From assembly GCA_003586115.2 (NCBI GenBank), contig QVOM02000042.1, forward strand, positions 72,709,447-72,773,446: a stretch of 64,000 bases of DNA, written 5' to 3'. Of this stretch, positions 42,127 through 55,861 are shown one piece after another. The notes below the pieces were generated by a model. The model made no database searches. It saw only the letters and a program-made list of their open reading frames with translations, and was not told where the DNA came from. The translations under genes and the position numbers were made by a program. Position 1 is the first letter of the stretch. Every line of letters starts with the position of its first letter. This stretch comes from Salvator merianae. Lineage: Eukaryota; Chordata; Lepidosauria; Squamata; Teiidae.

Positions 42127-42697
42127 GTAAGATAACCCTTGAAGACGGTTCAGAAGCTGCAACTGGTGCAGAATGCCGCAGCAAGACTGCTGACTGGAAT
42201 AGCTGGCTGGATGCATATCATGCCGGTCTTAAAAGAGCTGCACTGGTTGCCAGTTCACTACCGAGCCCAATTCAAGGTGTTAACTTTAACCTATAAGGCC
42301 TTAAATGGCTTGGGCCCCAAATACCTAAAGGAGCGTCTTCTTCCATGCCTTAAGATCCGCAGATGAGGCCCTCCTGGTTGTACCACCACCTTCAACAGCT
42401 AAAGGGGTGGGCACCAGGGATAGGGCCTCTTCAGTGGTGGCCCCCAGACTGTGGAACATTCTTCCCCCTGAGGTGCGTCAAGCTTCCTCACTTTACATCT
42501 TTAGGAGAACAATAAAGATGCACCTATTTACCCTTGCCTTTGGCTAAAGGTACAACTTTCCCTCCCTACTTTCAGACTACTGTTTTATTGCGTGCCTTTT
42601 ATGAAGTTTTGTTTTGTTTTGTTTTAATTGTTGTAACCTGCCCTAAGACCTTTGGGTATAGGGTGGGATAAAAATGCAAGTAAATAAATAAATAAAT
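42127..42697 (+). mobile_element. L2-type LINE, ORF end and 3' tail
   Basis: Encodes the end of an L2-like RT ORF: VQKLQLVQNAAARLLTGI, then LHWLPVHYRAQFKVLTLTYK and ALNGLGPKYLKERL, with a frame break at 42363. Further blocks are 'ttcagtggtggcccccagac', 'tgtggaacattcttccccc', and the 3' end 'acctttgggtatagggtggg' plus a (TAAA)n tail. Moderately conserved but inactive and 5'-truncated. Confidence 0.9.
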
Positions 42698-43734
42698 TAT
42701 CCATTTATTCATTTACATATTTATCCTGCTCTGTACCATAAGGTCTAGGCAAATTACAATAGAGCTATTATACCGTACAGGGTCTTATGTACCTAACTAT
42801 ATGTAATTTCTTTAATTATGTGACATTTTACTGTTTAAGAAAGTGGTACCTGATCACTGGAAGGGATTATAGATTACTGCCAGCATCTCTTCTCAAGTAA
42901 GCAATGTTGAACACCTTCTATCCCTCTGCCAAGAAATCTGCATGAATGGGGCTCTGTCATCACCACGAGCAGAGATCAACTTAACTTAAACCTTATCTGA
43001 TAATTACTTATTTAACAGATAAGTTACTCTTTCTGTGTTGAGAGCCACAAACTTACGAACGATACAGTTCAACATGTGATGGGCACTTGTTGTACTGAGG
43101 ATGTTCTGAAAGGAGACATAGGTAAGCCAAGCAATAAAATGTTTTTCCCTATGATAGTTTATCAACATGCTTAGTTATCATTAAACATTCATAATTTTGA
43201 GAAGACTGAGAAAATTTTGGTGTTCTCATAAATTTCTATATTTCTGGGGATTAGTGCCTTGCCATAGTGGGAAGGCTGCAGTGTAGCTTCAGTGATCCTT
43301 CGATCAACACAGGAAGGAAGATGCGCTCTTAATAGAGCTGCTCTTCCTAGTAAGGATGAAGGAAGAAGGTGAGAGTAAGAGTAAGAGGATAGGCGAGACT
43401 GTGCAAGTATGAGGAAAGCAAATCCATCTAGAAGTTTTTCAGCTTTGTCATTCTTACATTCTGTCTTCGAACAGTACACATTGTACATTGTGTGTGTCCT
43501 TGTGAAATGAGGAACTCTTCATTCAGCGCTGATAATATTAGTGATCAGGTTTTTTGACAGCTTTCATATTGCCATCTCATCGGCCCTTTCTGCTCTGCAC
43601 CACTGAGCCACTAGTATCACTGTCTCTGTTGCAGACAATACACATGGAAGTGATATAGCAGAGGCACATGAAATCAAACAAGGATGAAATCCTGTATTGA
43701 AACTATGGTCGGATGACAGAAACTTTTGCAGGGA
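42698..43734 (+). other. Intronic stretch, no recognised feature
   Basis: Begins with SINE-tail-like words ('catttacatatttatcctgc'). Otherwise unremarkable. Confidence 0.4.
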
Positions 43735-43875
43735 GATAATATATTCAGAAACCAACCCCATTTGGCATTAGACCAGCTGTCAAAAAGGAAAGCAACTGAT
43801 GTTGATGAAATATCCATTGATCCATTTAAAGTTGTAGGTTCAGTGACAGAGTTCTATCAAGTCCATACTAACAAC
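43735..43875 (+). pseudogene. LINE reverse-transcriptase fragment (R4/RTE-like)
   Basis: Translation gives ALDQLSKRKATDVDEISID followed by PFKVVGSVTEFY, the pattern that opens the RT domain in many LINEs (small residues, GKA-D-I-PxExLK). It is probably the 5' part of the element whose end is at 44360-44840, with the middle deleted. Confidence 0.45.
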
Positions 43876-44200
43876 ATGAAGCAAGAGTTGTGCACATCTA
43901 TATATATGTGTGTGCATGTGCATGTATGCATGCATGCACACATGCAGTGCTCCACAGTCATGTACTGCACTGAGGAGGAGCAGTTTAACTGTCTGAGCCA
44001 TGTCTGTACCAGTTTGGACTGGGCTGAACCAGTGAAGTGCAGTCTGAACTACTGAGTCAGGAAGAAATCAGCTTGTCATGATTTGACGTTTGATCATGCC
44101 AAAGTTTCCTTCCGTTTCCCAACTCTGTATGTTATTAGGGGGCAATAAAACACAGCAGTTTGGATTGGGGATCCCTAACTGCACATGTCCACAGATACAT

Positions 44201-44205
44201 ACACA

Positions 44206-44237
<32 letters not shown>
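44201..44237. repeat. (AC)n microsatellite
   Basis: Nearly pure AC dinucleotides over 37 bases with one AT interruption at 44211. A further GTGCATGTGCATGCATGCAC tract, alternating purine-pyrimidine, lies at about 43908-43945. Confidence 0.9.
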
Positions 44238-44359
44238 GAATAAAAGAAAAGAGATGTCAGATAATGTGTAAATTATTGAACCATTGCACTAGCTGCTTAC
44301 TCAAGCAAAGTTTTAATATAGCTCACAGAAAAAGAATAGAACCATATATGGGAAAAAAG

Positions 44360-44840
44360 TACCAAAGGAAGAGGCCAGTTTTCAAAAAGTCTAAGGGTGA
44401 TGAGATCACACAGAAGAAAGATCAAAAAGATCAGATAGGGAGGAAAGCAATGGAAGCCTGTGAAAGCTGATGACTGAAAAAGAGTGACAGAAAATGGAAC
44501 CTTTGAATTATGGAACTGGAGAAGGTTACTAGGAATACACTGATCTACAAGGAAAATTAACTGATAGGTCCAAAACCAGATAAAACTCCAGTCCTCCTTT
44601 GAGGTACAGATTGTCAGTAAGAAGCTCACATACTTTGAGGACAAGGTATGAGCAGAAGTAGACTAGAAAAAATGGTTGTGATTGCAGTGGTTGAGGAACA
44701 CAGAACAAAGAAAAGTTGGAGACTACAGGAATAGCCTTGGAAGAGCTATTAGATCTTAAGATGGTGAACATTTGCCCATGCAGTCATCAGGAGTCAAAGC
44801 TACCTTGATGTCATGTAACAACAGCAGCACACATCTCTAA
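44360..44840 (+). mobile_element. R4/RTE-like LINE, ORF end and 3' tail
   Basis: Scattered frames encode GTFELWNWRRLLGIH, then QNQIKLQSSFEVQIVSKKLTYF, the C-terminal pattern (FELWxWRRLL...KxLxYFGH) shared by R4/Dong- and RTE-type LINEs. The 3' end reads 'gcagtcatcaggagtcaaag', 'ctaccttgatgtcatgtaac', 'aacagcagc'. Several stops. R4 versus RTE cannot be settled by eye. Confidence 0.6.
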
Positions 44841-46477
44841 TTTTTCAGCCTTGAACTTGAAGCCCAACAGACCATGTTCCTGCCATTTAATATGGCTTAT
44901 ATTATAGTATAGTTTTGCATTGTAATCTTCTGTTACCTGTTGAAAATTTCTCTGTTTATTTCAATAGCATCTAGGAGTTGAATTAACTATACTTGTTAAT
45001 CTGCACAGCAGCAGAAGAAAAAATATTTCATACATTTAAAGGATTCCATGCGAACTGGGTCTGAACATCTTTCAGGTATACCAAAGCAGTGTCCAAAACT
45101 GTTACAGGTCTCTACTGGAACCACAGTGCAAAACAGTTGAATATGAACTACAGCCAAACTAGAAACATTAGGTTCCTGTACTTTCAGAACTCTTATTCCG
45201 AGTCCTTAGAGTTTTGTCCTGTCTCATATTTTTATAAGTCCACCTATTATTTAGAGAGAAATCTTTTGTGTTTCATTATTGAGTCTAAAGATGCACTGAG
45301 AAGACAGAAAATGCCTTTCTACGCTTCTGATTCTTCAGCATTTTTAAAGAAAGACATATATTGAAAGCTGTTATGTAATACGATTCTGTCTAAAATAGCT
45401 ACTAAACGTAAGATTGCAGTTGGATCCCTTGCCTCCTTTTGCTTTTTTTTGTTGTCTTCTCTTCTTTTGCCCCAGTTTTCTAAAGACCAGTTCTTCTGCT
45501 GAGCTAGTCATACATTATTGAATGTAAAATTTAGGGATTGTTAAAATACAACTAAGAAGGAAGAACTCCAAAGAAAGGAAAAGTGCAACACCCCCCCCCC
45601 CCCAAATGCTTAGAACATTGTAATCTGGATTTATGATGGGTACAAGGAGTTTTATAAATTGAGCATTTCAGGCCAGGGGATTAGCTGAACTTAGTCCTGT
45701 TTGCTGTTTCTTCCTGGATTCTTAATTTTCCAAGAGGATCTAGCTGCTTGCTCCATCTTCCTCTTTTGCCTATCCTCACCAGCAATTTCCTTTTGGAAGT
45801 GGCAGAGAGGTATTTATCTCATTATGTTGTCAGTTTCTGTCACTCTAATTAAAGATTTGCCTACTTGACCCTTGATTTTTCTGTCTGTCAGGGCCTCTTT
45901 CCTCCAAGACCCTGCAAAACAAACCCGTGATTAAAGTAAATTAGTGACATTGTGTTTGATCCAGTCCATTTATTTTGGATGGCTAAATGAGGAAGTGAAC
46001 AACTATGTATTCTCCTACTTGTAAGTCATACTGGGAAGGTTGTTGTGTATTTAACTGTCCTAAAAAGCAGTCTTCTGCTCTTTAATTGGACCACCTGTAG
46101 TGGGGTCACATTAAAGGAGGCAAGCTCATGCATTGATTATGAGTTACATTTTGGACTCAAATGAAAATAGAAGTTTTGTCTTTTACTGCCACCAGTGATT
46201 CATCTTATTTCATACATTCTTCTGGGTACCTTTAAATCTTGAAAAAGACAATCTAGTAAAGTTTGGGTTTAATTCCTTCCCAAAGGGACTTTTTTTTTTT
46301 TTTGTCCAAGGAAAGCTCTCTAGCTGATTTGCTGTCAACCTTGTTCAAAGGGACTTGGAAGTGTTCCAAATAGTTTTGCACGTCCCTAGCGGAAACCTGA
46401 TAGTAGCTGCATTTCATAAAAATGAACGTCGGTCTTTATTTTTTAAATTGTAAAATGAACCAGCCTTTGATCATCAT
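44841..46477 (+). other. Intronic stretch with a C13 run
   Basis: Thirteen consecutive C at 45591-45603. No exon, RNA gene or defined repeat. Confidence 0.45.
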
Positions 46478-46556
46478 CACAGCGATTTTATTGTGATCTA
46501 CCCCGAGACCTTTGGGAATGTGGGGGGCATAAACATTAATAATCAAAAACAATAAC
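46478..46556 (+). mobile_element. L2-type 3' tail fragment
   Basis: 'ttattgtgatctaccccgag', 'acctttgggaatgtgggggg', then 'cataaacattaataatc', matching the end of the copy at 42127-42697. Confidence 0.6.
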
Positions 46557-49500
46557 AATATGACTCTGCACTGTTCTCAGTTCTGATAAATTATTGTCTC
46601 TTTGGTAGTAATATCTCTTAGTTTTCTGCTTTGGTCCCTACTGACAGCTTTCACTCCATCTCTTCCTGGGACCTTTGTGCTGACAGTTTAATATCCTGAT
46701 CAGTTACTACACTTCATTATAGGATTTAATCACTTTAATCAGTGAGATATTCTTATAGTCAAGAATTCTAAAAGTACAGTTTTAAAAGCTGCAGCCAAGA
46801 TTTCTTTTCTTTTTTTTCCTAATTCTTATCTCTGAGTTTTTGAGTTTTTGTAGGGCTGATTTTCTTAATTTTAGGGAATTGGCAGACTCTCTGTTATGTC
46901 CTCTTTAGACCTGTTTTACACTGCAATCCTAAGCTTGGTTGCCTTCACTGAAGCAACTTGATGTCTGTGGTTGCGTTTACATGTAAGGGTAACTGCTATC
47001 AGACTCTCAGATGAGGAAAGTCACAGAACATATTGTCTTTGCATTGCATTGCCCTACATATTTGTGGCTGACACTATTCAAAATAGTGAGTTTAGGTATG
47101 ATGAGATACCACAGTTAATGGAAACTGAAATTTGTGAGAAAGGTTCAGGTTGCAGTTTTATATATCTGGTTTGTGGGAATGGATGTTCAGCCAAACTTCA
47201 CATAGGCTAAACAATGGTTTATTGTTGTATAAACCAGTCCTGCGTTATATGCTTCTGTGAGTATTTGCAGGGAATGAAGGGCAAACTAGTATTTGTTTCC
47301 ACACTTGTTGTAAATGCTATAAGAATTTTAAAAAACCTTCCTTAAAAAATTTAATCCCTGTGATCCTGTGCCTCTGATTGTGTGCAGAATTCTGCCATCT
47401 GTTTATGAGTACAGCTATCTCCCACTTCTTCATTATGAGAAATGGTTTTTGAGGGAGCACTGATTTCTATTTCCATTTTGCAGAAAGGCTAATCTTTGGA
47501 ACAGGATAACATGCCAAATCTTCTGAAATGTAAGAATTGTGTATGAGTTAGGAGTTGTATATGAGCTGAAAAATTATGTGCTTTCTGTCTTGTTCAGAGT
47601 ATTTCAGCTAGTGATGAAACATAAGGCTGTCTTCTCGTTGCCTGTTGCTATCTAAATTATACATTCATTTAAATAAAAGCTACTTACTAGAACCCACTTA
47701 AAGTTGCTAAGAGATGGTAAATGCCAAATTCCAAATCAGGAAAGTGCATAATAAAAATCATATATTTGCATGCTTTGCTTGCTATTCTCTCTCGTTTATT
47801 CAAGGCTGTTTAAAGCAAATCAACATTACTCAAGCATTGCATTTCAATGTACAGCCTAATAAGATGGCCTTAGCTGTAGCCATTTTAAAGCTTGTTATTT
47901 TAATTTCAAGCTTCTTTCTTCTGTCACTGATGTACAGATAGAGTTAAAAAAGAGACTTGGATCGCAGATTCTGATTCTCAAAAATCAGCAAAAAGCCAGT
48001 CATCTATTTCTCCCTAAATTTTTGTTGCCAACACAGAAGAGTTGCTTGATTTTTCTCTGTAACTTGAGTGATTTTGAATAGGGTGTGTCTTCCCTGGTGC
48101 ATGCTTAGACAGAGTTCCTCTTAATGCTTCAAATATTCAGTTATCTTAATTTGGCCTGTATCTATCACTTATAGGTAAGGAATTGTGTGATCTGTAAGTA
48201 ATTCAAGGCAACCACTGGGGGACCAGAAGAGGTGTCTTCCATCAGACAAATGTTTGTCTAGGCCAGGGCTGTGTTTCCACAGTGAATGGCTACAGGGTAG
48301 CCAAATCCTGTTTGGGTGATCCCAAGAGAGCCCTGAAGGTGAGAGCTGCTACTGTAGCATAGAGGCTAAAATACTTTGTAGATTTATACAAATAGCTATT
48401 TATTATAATTGGGAATATCAGATATATTAATAAAGTTTTACACAACATAATCTGATCTGGGCTGTGGAAATGCAGTTTTCTTGTCTTCTTTTAATAACCT
48501 GACCTGTCAGTTACCATCAAACTTTTTATATTAAATGTAGCAGTCCTAGAAAGATCAAGAAAATGAATTTTGAGCTCTCAATGATCTGTAAGTGTGGTGG
48601 CGGAGAATATTGAGAAGTCGCGTGTTTCAGAAGATACCAAATCTTCCTTGAGATCTGGGAAAGCTCTATGTGACATTCAATTCAGTTCCAGTCCCTGTGG
48701 TATATTACTTCTACCTCCTGTGTAGGAAGAAGGTAAATTTCCAAATACATGCTTTTATTGTCCACCTACCAATCTGAATGAAATTTTGTATGTTTATTTT
48801 AGTTTTAGTAAAAGGAGGAAGAAAAATAGAATTTATATCCAAACCTTTAAAACATTTCCAAGAAACCTGCGCTCCATAGTAGTGTTAAGAAAATTATTAG
48901 CATGCAAATCTGTGTTTTTCGTTGACAGAGCTAATTCTGTATAAAGAATTTAAAATATTTCTTTTGTCTTAGTTTTGCTAGTGATTTGCCTATTATCACT
49001 TTCTCTCATATTAAAAAGCATCATTTTGGCTGTAGTTAATAGTATATTTGTCATAGCATAATTAACACCAAATTAATAACGCATTGGAGACCATGGGTAA
49101 TTTTTTTTAAAAAGGGTACAATAAACCCATGAGAATGGCATTCACTGTAATCAGGATTATTGTTTTTCCACTCCAGGATTGTGCCTGCCCCTCACTTTGG
49201 AGGTCTGAGAGCAGCCTTAGATCAAGAAAATTTCAGGGATCAGAGAGACCTTTTTCTTCAGGATAATTTTGCAAGATTGTTCTCTTGTTTACATTGATAT
49301 AAATCTGTCCTAGAAGAATGTGAAAATCCTTTGTGGAATATTTCCTTTTCTTAGACACACTTTAAGATTCAGACATCAGGAGGTAGCAGTTTTGCCAATC
49401 AGTGAACAACTAGATTTATTGCTTCATTTTCTGTGAAAATTAATATAGCCATTCCATCTGTTCATTGGTAACTTCCTTGTTGCTTAGATTTTGCCTACAA

Positions 49501-51055
49501 GTGAGGCAATTTACAGTATTTTGCTGAATGTCCATCCATGAGCCGAGTACAAATGTTAAAAACAGCCTGGAATCATTTGGATGTAAAAGCACTTGAACTT
49601 GATTTCTTTTTATTCCCTTCAGCATCTGTAAAGGAATGATGTCTTCTATATTAATTCCCCAAACTCTGAGGAGCCCTTGCTTCAGCTATCAACTTTTTGG
49701 GATGTTAGTTTTGGTTTTATCATTGTTTTTAAAGCATACTTGCAGATCCACTACAATTTGCCAGAAAAACATGGGAACAATTTGGGAGATGCAAATGTCA
49801 TCCTTCCATACTTATGAGTGGCCTCAGATCTCCTTATTAAACTGTTTTTGAGTGCATTTCTTTGGCACTGCTGTGTATCTATTCAGTTGGGATCACTTGA
49901 ACATCGACTGCACACAGTGGGAGGAATGGAAATAGAACAGTGCAAAAGGAAGGATGTTATCTGAACTGGCCTATTGTTCTTCAACAACCTAAAACATTAC
50001 AGAACCTCAAAACCAGGCATGTGGAAAATGAGGAAGGCACAGAGGGAATGGGAACAGCCTGGGTTCAGAGCAAAGGGCAGATGATAAAAACATGGGTAGG
50101 AGGAGGTGTTGAAAGAAGGAGGACTACAGGTATGGGGAGAAGCAGCAGGGGTCACAGGAAGGCAGCACCAGAGATCTACCTGCAAAGGGAAGACAGAACA
50201 GAAGAAGTAGTTGGTTATTAGTCTCCCCTGAGACAGTAATACTTACCTACCAGGGACATTTAAAGCCCCTCTTGACTAACCTTTCCAAGAGCTCAGGTCT
50301 CAGCATCAGCCCTAATGTTACATAATGCAGGAATCTGATGTTGGCACACCAGCTGGCGTGAGAGGGCAGTCAGTGCTGATTCAGACTACGTATATGCTTT
50401 TCCTACTACTGCTGTTATTCTTGCATGGCAGAACAACAACTGGAGGAGCACTAGCAGACTTCTTAGAGGCACAAACCTGAAAACTGCCATTGCTTCCACT
50501 TCCGCTGGCAAATAGACAAGCAGCTGAGGAGGAGTGAAGACAGATAATGGGGTCAAAGAAGGGTGTTAGTAAGGTTAGTATGCATACAGGCAGAGGTGGA
50601 GTGGTGAGAGACAGGAGTTTGAAGGCTTGACCTGAGCATACGTAGTAGAGACAGGGTAATGAGAGGAGAAGGTGAAGGCGAAGGCTTGATGTGTGTGTGG
50701 AATGGAGGAGTTCAATGGTATGTATGACCTTATTCATAAATGGGTTGATGACTAGAAGACAGGTGGTGCAAGTCCTGTTGCAGGTCCAGTCAAATATGGA
50801 TTAGAGCAGAGAATTATGTCTACCATGCGATGATGGCAGCAGCAAAAACAAAACAATTTCTTTGGTGCCATTACATCCTCAAGTAGTCAATCAGCAGAGT
50901 TTTTCTGGGTGGCTCACGGCCTAGTGACATCAGGCTGGAATTAAAAAGGCATGATGCCATCAGAGGCCTGCTGTAATAAATTTTCAGGGATGAAATCACT
51001 CAGATCTACATAGAATTAAATGCCACAATTAATAATGGCCTGTTATTATACGTTT
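46557..51055 (+). other. Intronic stretch, no recognised feature
   Basis: Four and a half kilobases. Near 47160-47245 are the words 'ggtttgtgggaatggatgtt' and 'aatggtttattgttgtataa', which recall a palindromic squamate repeat, but the ends could not be placed. Chance frames include 46971-47210 (79 codons) and 49940-50221 (93 codons). Confidence 0.35.
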
Positions 51056-52051
51056 CAGTGAGTGTTGGCTGTTGATGTGGACAAGCTGCTTGCAGGTTCT
51101 GGAAAGGGCAGTGGCAGCTCAGCTTGGAGGAAGCTGGTTATCTTGACCCGTTTCATTCCAGCTTCAGGCCTGGTCGTGGCTGTCAATGAAATTGCCTTGG
51201 TTGCTCTAGTTGATTGTCAGGATAGGGGCAGATGTGGTGCTACCCTGCTGGTTCTCCCTGATATTTCAGTAGTCTTTGATACCATTGACCATGGTATCTT
51301 CATGGAAAGATTTTGGGACTGTGAGTTGGAGGCACCACATTGTGATGATTTCACTTCTACCTCCAAGAGAGTTGTCAGTGGAATTTTTTATTGTCTCCAT
51401 GGGAGCTAATTTGAGGAGTTCCAAAAGTGTCAATTCTATCCTTTATGCTTTTTAACATCTTTATGGCTGGGAGAGTTCATTGGAAAGCTAGAATGAGATG
51501 TTATGAGTAACAACTCACTCTTTATTGAGCTGCCCTTGAAGATGGTTTGAAAGCTACAACTGGTGCAGTTGATGGCTGCTGATGGATGCATATCAGGTCA
51601 GTCCTAGAGGAACCTTTCTGGTCGTCCGTTTTCTGCCAAGCCCAATTCAAGATTCTAACATTGATTACTAAAACCCTAAACAACTTTGGCCCAAATATCT
51701 AAAGGAATGCCTTTTCCCATACAGACCTGCCAGTCAGCTACGTTCTGTAGGTTAGACCTTGTTAGCACATGAGAGAGCCTTCTGTTTGGTAGCCCCCGGG
51801 CTATGGAATGACCTCCCCTCTGAGGTACATTTCACCTCATCACTCTACATGTTTAGACACATGGTGAAGATGCACTGAAGACATAACAGTAGCTCGCTCT
51901 CCCTCTTTAGGCACTATTATCTGTTGTTTTAGCCGACTCAGGTTTTAAATGCGACTTTTTACTGGTTTTATTTTAACCCATCCTGAGACCTTAGGGTATT
52001 GGACAGAATAGTCATATAATAAATAAATAGACAGACAGATAGATAGATATA
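51056..52051 (+). mobile_element. L2-type LINE, diverged copy including RT motif
   Basis: The frame 51062-51409 carries ALVALVDCQDRGRCGATLLV and FDTIDHGIF (51275-51301), the RT motif around the first catalytic Asp (usually AFDTIDHGIL). Downstream words repeat the copy at 42127-42697: 'gcccttgaagatggtttgaa', 'agcctt...gtagcccccgggct', 'gaccttagggtattgg', then a tail running into GACA/GATA microsatellite units at 52020-52051. Many stops and gaps, so older than the first copy. Confidence 0.85.
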
Positions 52052-54964
52052 ATGTTGTCATGTATTTCTACTACCTGGTAGCAGCTGTTTCTGTTCTCAG
52101 ACAAGAGGTCTTGGGCAACTATGGTTTTCCAGGTAATGGAATATTTAGGAAATGAACTTGGGCCTTGTATTCATAGTGAGAAGGGGACTCTTCATGGTTA
52201 GTAGAGTTCCTCCCATGAAACTGTAGCAAGAAAAGCCGCTTATTGGACTTCTTTTTAATCATTGTTTCGGATGTAAAATATATTTTGGTTTTCTTCCTCA
52301 AGTACTGATTTAAAGTATGACAGAAGATTTCCACAAGAGCGTGGTCTATTAAAAAATGTCACCCAGTCGTTCATATACTGTGAATCCTTTCTATTTCAGA
52401 ATGCCACCTTATTCTGTTTAATATGCAAGTACATTATGCTACAAATTGAAGCTTTTTTGGTGCTGCCTTATACATTGGTTACACTACTTCTTGAGATACA
52501 TGGTAGAGAATCAACTCTGCAGAATGAAATTCAGATGGAACATATCATTCTCAGGCAGAGGTTCAACCTGACTGATTTTATAGCATGGCTATTATTACTT
52601 AAATCAGTGCGATGAATTGAAAATGATGGGCAATGTTCAGAGGGCACTCAATTACTAGGCTTAGCTAGGTATTTGTCATAGTTTGTGATTTGCTTATTTC
52701 TGTTTATATGGCTGTAGGCTAAACTAGGAAATGGAGAAAAAATGTCTTGAAAGAAGACTGTACTGTTGTCAGAACATTACTTACAAAAATCTGTGTAGTA
52801 ACCAGACATTGAGGCTGACTTCTAAGTGTCTATACCTTTATTTGTCTGACCTACAGAAACAGTACATTTTCCTGTTCAAAAATATATCAGTTCTGATTAT
52901 GAAAGTCTGATCTCCGTCCAGAGCAGTGCCAGATAAATGTTAGTTATCCATGAGTGGTCTGTATAAAAGGAGTAAGTCTCTAAGCATAACCTGCTCTAGG
53001 TTTTTTCAACTTTCTAAAGCCAGGCATCAGGCCCTCAGTAAGGCTTTTAGCTAATTGGTAGTCAGTATGCCATTTTTAAGTTATGTGCTGCTCTACTGAG
53101 CAACCAAATTGATTTTTTTTTTTGGAATTAGCTGTAGCTTCCAGGTCTAATCCATGAGTAGCCCCAGGTGGTATTTATTAATAGTTATGCAGGTTATCCA
53201 GGTCTGACTGTACCATGCTATCCCGGTGCAAGAACTGTCAAAGATCTTATACTATTCAAGCCTTGAAAGCAGGCACTCTTTGCAATAGAGTTACCTGAAC
53301 CTTCAGAGTCAGAGATGGATCTAAAGTGCAATCCTACGTAGAGCAGTTAATTACTCCCAATTCCCAAACTTGTAAATTACTCTTCTATAGAGACTCTGCT
53401 TTATTAGCATGCAGTTTCACTTTCTTGACCTTCATTTATGCACTGCTCCAAGTCATGCATAGCTCATATGTAATAGATAAAGAGAGCTGAATATCATCAT
53501 TGTGTTGATGACCCTTCACCCCAAATCACTTGATGTGTGCATTCTATGGCTTCATATAGATGTTAAATAGTGCTTAGAAGAAGGTCCTGCCCTTTGGCAC
53601 TCCTCACCCAAATCTGTCTTAACTTTGGCATTAAGATTATTATGAAGGTGTTTTTGTTCTCAATATGTCTAGCAAATGTATTTCTGCAGGGTTTAATGAC
53701 AATGGAGAAGACAGCGTCTGGCTAGCCACCATTTATCAAAGATCCACCAGGTCCTTATTTGAGAATACAGTGAAGTTTGGAAAGCAACCATCTTTTGCTG
53801 TCTTCTTGACTATGCTATATATACTCTCTAGCGTTTTTGGTCATCCTTTCAGGAAGTTCCGCATCTGTTAAATTGAAGTCCTCATCCAGCCTTCCACATT
53901 ACCAAGATTTCAGTGAAAAACTGCAAATCCACACAGGTTTCATGAAGCTGAAGAAGGTGCTCATGTTCTTATGTGTTGATGTCCTGCTCCATCTTACCAC
54001 TTCGTAACAAGACCATGCCTTAAAAAAGACATCAACTATCTGAAACCTCCCAGAGCACTGAATACATTTCTGTCTGATATTCTTGGAGTGCTTAGATATC
54101 TTGTTTTTAGATGCCTATTAAAGACCTGTCTTTTTACTCAGGCCTTGCTTTTATTAATGTCTTGTGAACTACTTCAAAATTATTTTTAATGGGATACAGT
54201 ACAAAGCTACTTGAAATAAAATTCTGTAATTCATCGGGGTGAACTGTACTCTTCAATTCCAGCAAATTTATTTGGGGAGGGATACAAATGTTTTGTTTGC
54301 AAAAGGGTCTCATTTCAGCTAGTGGATGTAACTCTGAGAATCAGCTCTGTCTGAAACCTTGGAGAGGCACTATAAGTTGGTGACATACTGAACTGGATTA
54401 ACCATTTGCCTGGTTTGATATATGGTAGTTTCTTGTGCTCCTAGCTTGAAGCTTTTTGTGGTGCATGTTCCAAGAAATAAAAAAGGGACTTTATTTTTTT
54501 AAGAAAAAGCTTCTTGTGTTTCTTCTACCACTATTTTATAAAGCAAATAATTTAAAAAGCAAGGAGGCGTAAAGGAATCTTACTTGGGGGAAACTTAATA
54601 ATATTTGTTGCTGTTTATAATATATGAGCTCTACAATTTATTGAATTGGCTATAAAATGTTTTCTGTGTATGTGTTGTCATTTGCCTTGGGCTTCAAAAC
54701 CTGTAACAATGGATTCTGGCCCCTTTGTCTTCACAGAAAGCAGAGCCCTTCTGAAAACACTGGAGGTAGAGTTTCGTCAACTCTGTATTACAAAGGGCAT
54801 CTAGGATTTCTCTTCACAATGGAGGGCAGGCCTTATACGAGTGTCACAGTTTAGCATCTCTGGTATAGAGTTCCATTCATCTGAGCTAATTTAGATATCC
54901 AGTTCAGCCTAATTTATACAAATGGCCTGGGAGACATCCAAATCACTGGGAAGAGAGGCCTCCA
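52052..54964 (+). other. Intronic stretch, no recognised feature
   Basis: No exon or RNA gene seen. T-run at 53111-53121. 54040-54230 has a weak L2-like 3' flavour but no firm boundary. Confidence 0.35.
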
Positions 54965-55200
54965 CATCTAGACTGCTCTTTTATATGATCTCAAGAGCTA
55001 GACAGGGTCAATCCTGATTAATATTTGGATGATGGACAATCTGGAAATACCAGATGCTGTAGGCTAGACTTGGTAATTAAGAAATATCCCAGAAGATGGC
55101 ATTGGATGCTACCCCTGTATTGCTGCCAAGTAAACTCATGGGTTCATGCAGTCACCAGGAGATCATACCCAGCTTGGTGGTACCCTTAGTTAATTTGATA
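54965..55200 (+). mobile_element. 5S-rRNA-derived SINE, copy 2
   Basis: The head 54985-55065 follows 5S rRNA order: 'tgatctcaagagctagacag', 'ggtcaatcctgattaatatt', 'tggatgatggac', 'ggaaataccagatgctgtag'. The body 'agaagatggcattgg', 'ctgtattgctgcc' and the tail 'cagtcaccaggag' match the minus-strand copy at 7165-7375. The tail also resembles the LINE end at 44790-44835. Too diverged to encode functional 5S rRNA. Confidence 0.7.
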
Positions 55201-55861
55201 CTTCAATATGTACCCTTCCACAAACAAATATCACTTGGGTTAAGAAAGCTTCTCTTAGAATTTTAAAGGTAATATTGCAAAGAACCAAAGGCCTTTCTGT
55301 AGCTAACCAAAGTGTTTCTTACTGACAAATATACCTATGATTCTGTAGTTCTGTTTCAGAAAACAGTATATAAAACTTGTCCTGTCTAACACACATTATA
55401 CTGATGTAGCTCTGTGACTCTGTGTTGAATGGTGGTACTTGTTGCTGCTGTTATTTTAATTGCAAGTATTTGCTAGTGACCCGGACTAGTCTATTCTTTG
55501 TTCCATTTTTATGTATCTTTTTAGTCTGCATATAAAGGATGTAATTGCCGCTACAGTATTTTTATGCATACCTTTTCCAGACTTTAGTAGCTGAGTACGA
55601 TTGTGATAGTGTGACCTTCTTCCTCTGCAGTTCTTCTTCCCCTGTCACCTGACCAGAAGTAGTGAATATATTGGTAACTCCAATCACAGCTAGTTTAGCC
55701 GCTGTTCAGGGATACTAATGCCTGAATGAAACCTGGGGAGTGGCATATTGCTTACACCAGCTTAGGTCTTTCATACACCTGCTGATGCTACAACTGTTCT
55801 TATTAATAATTTTGGTAGCAGTTAATATTATGACTACTTTTAATGATGCCTTCTGAGAAAC
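55201..55861 (+). other. Intronic stretch, no recognised feature
   Basis: No feature identified. Confidence 0.4.

Noticed and set aside
44090..44470. 126-codon frame containing a His-Thr repeat
   Set aside because: The repeat is the translated AC microsatellite at 44201-44237, and the frame then runs into LINE sequence.
46971..47210. 79-codon frame near hAT-like words
   Set aside because: No domain, no paired transposon ends located, and length within chance for this composition.
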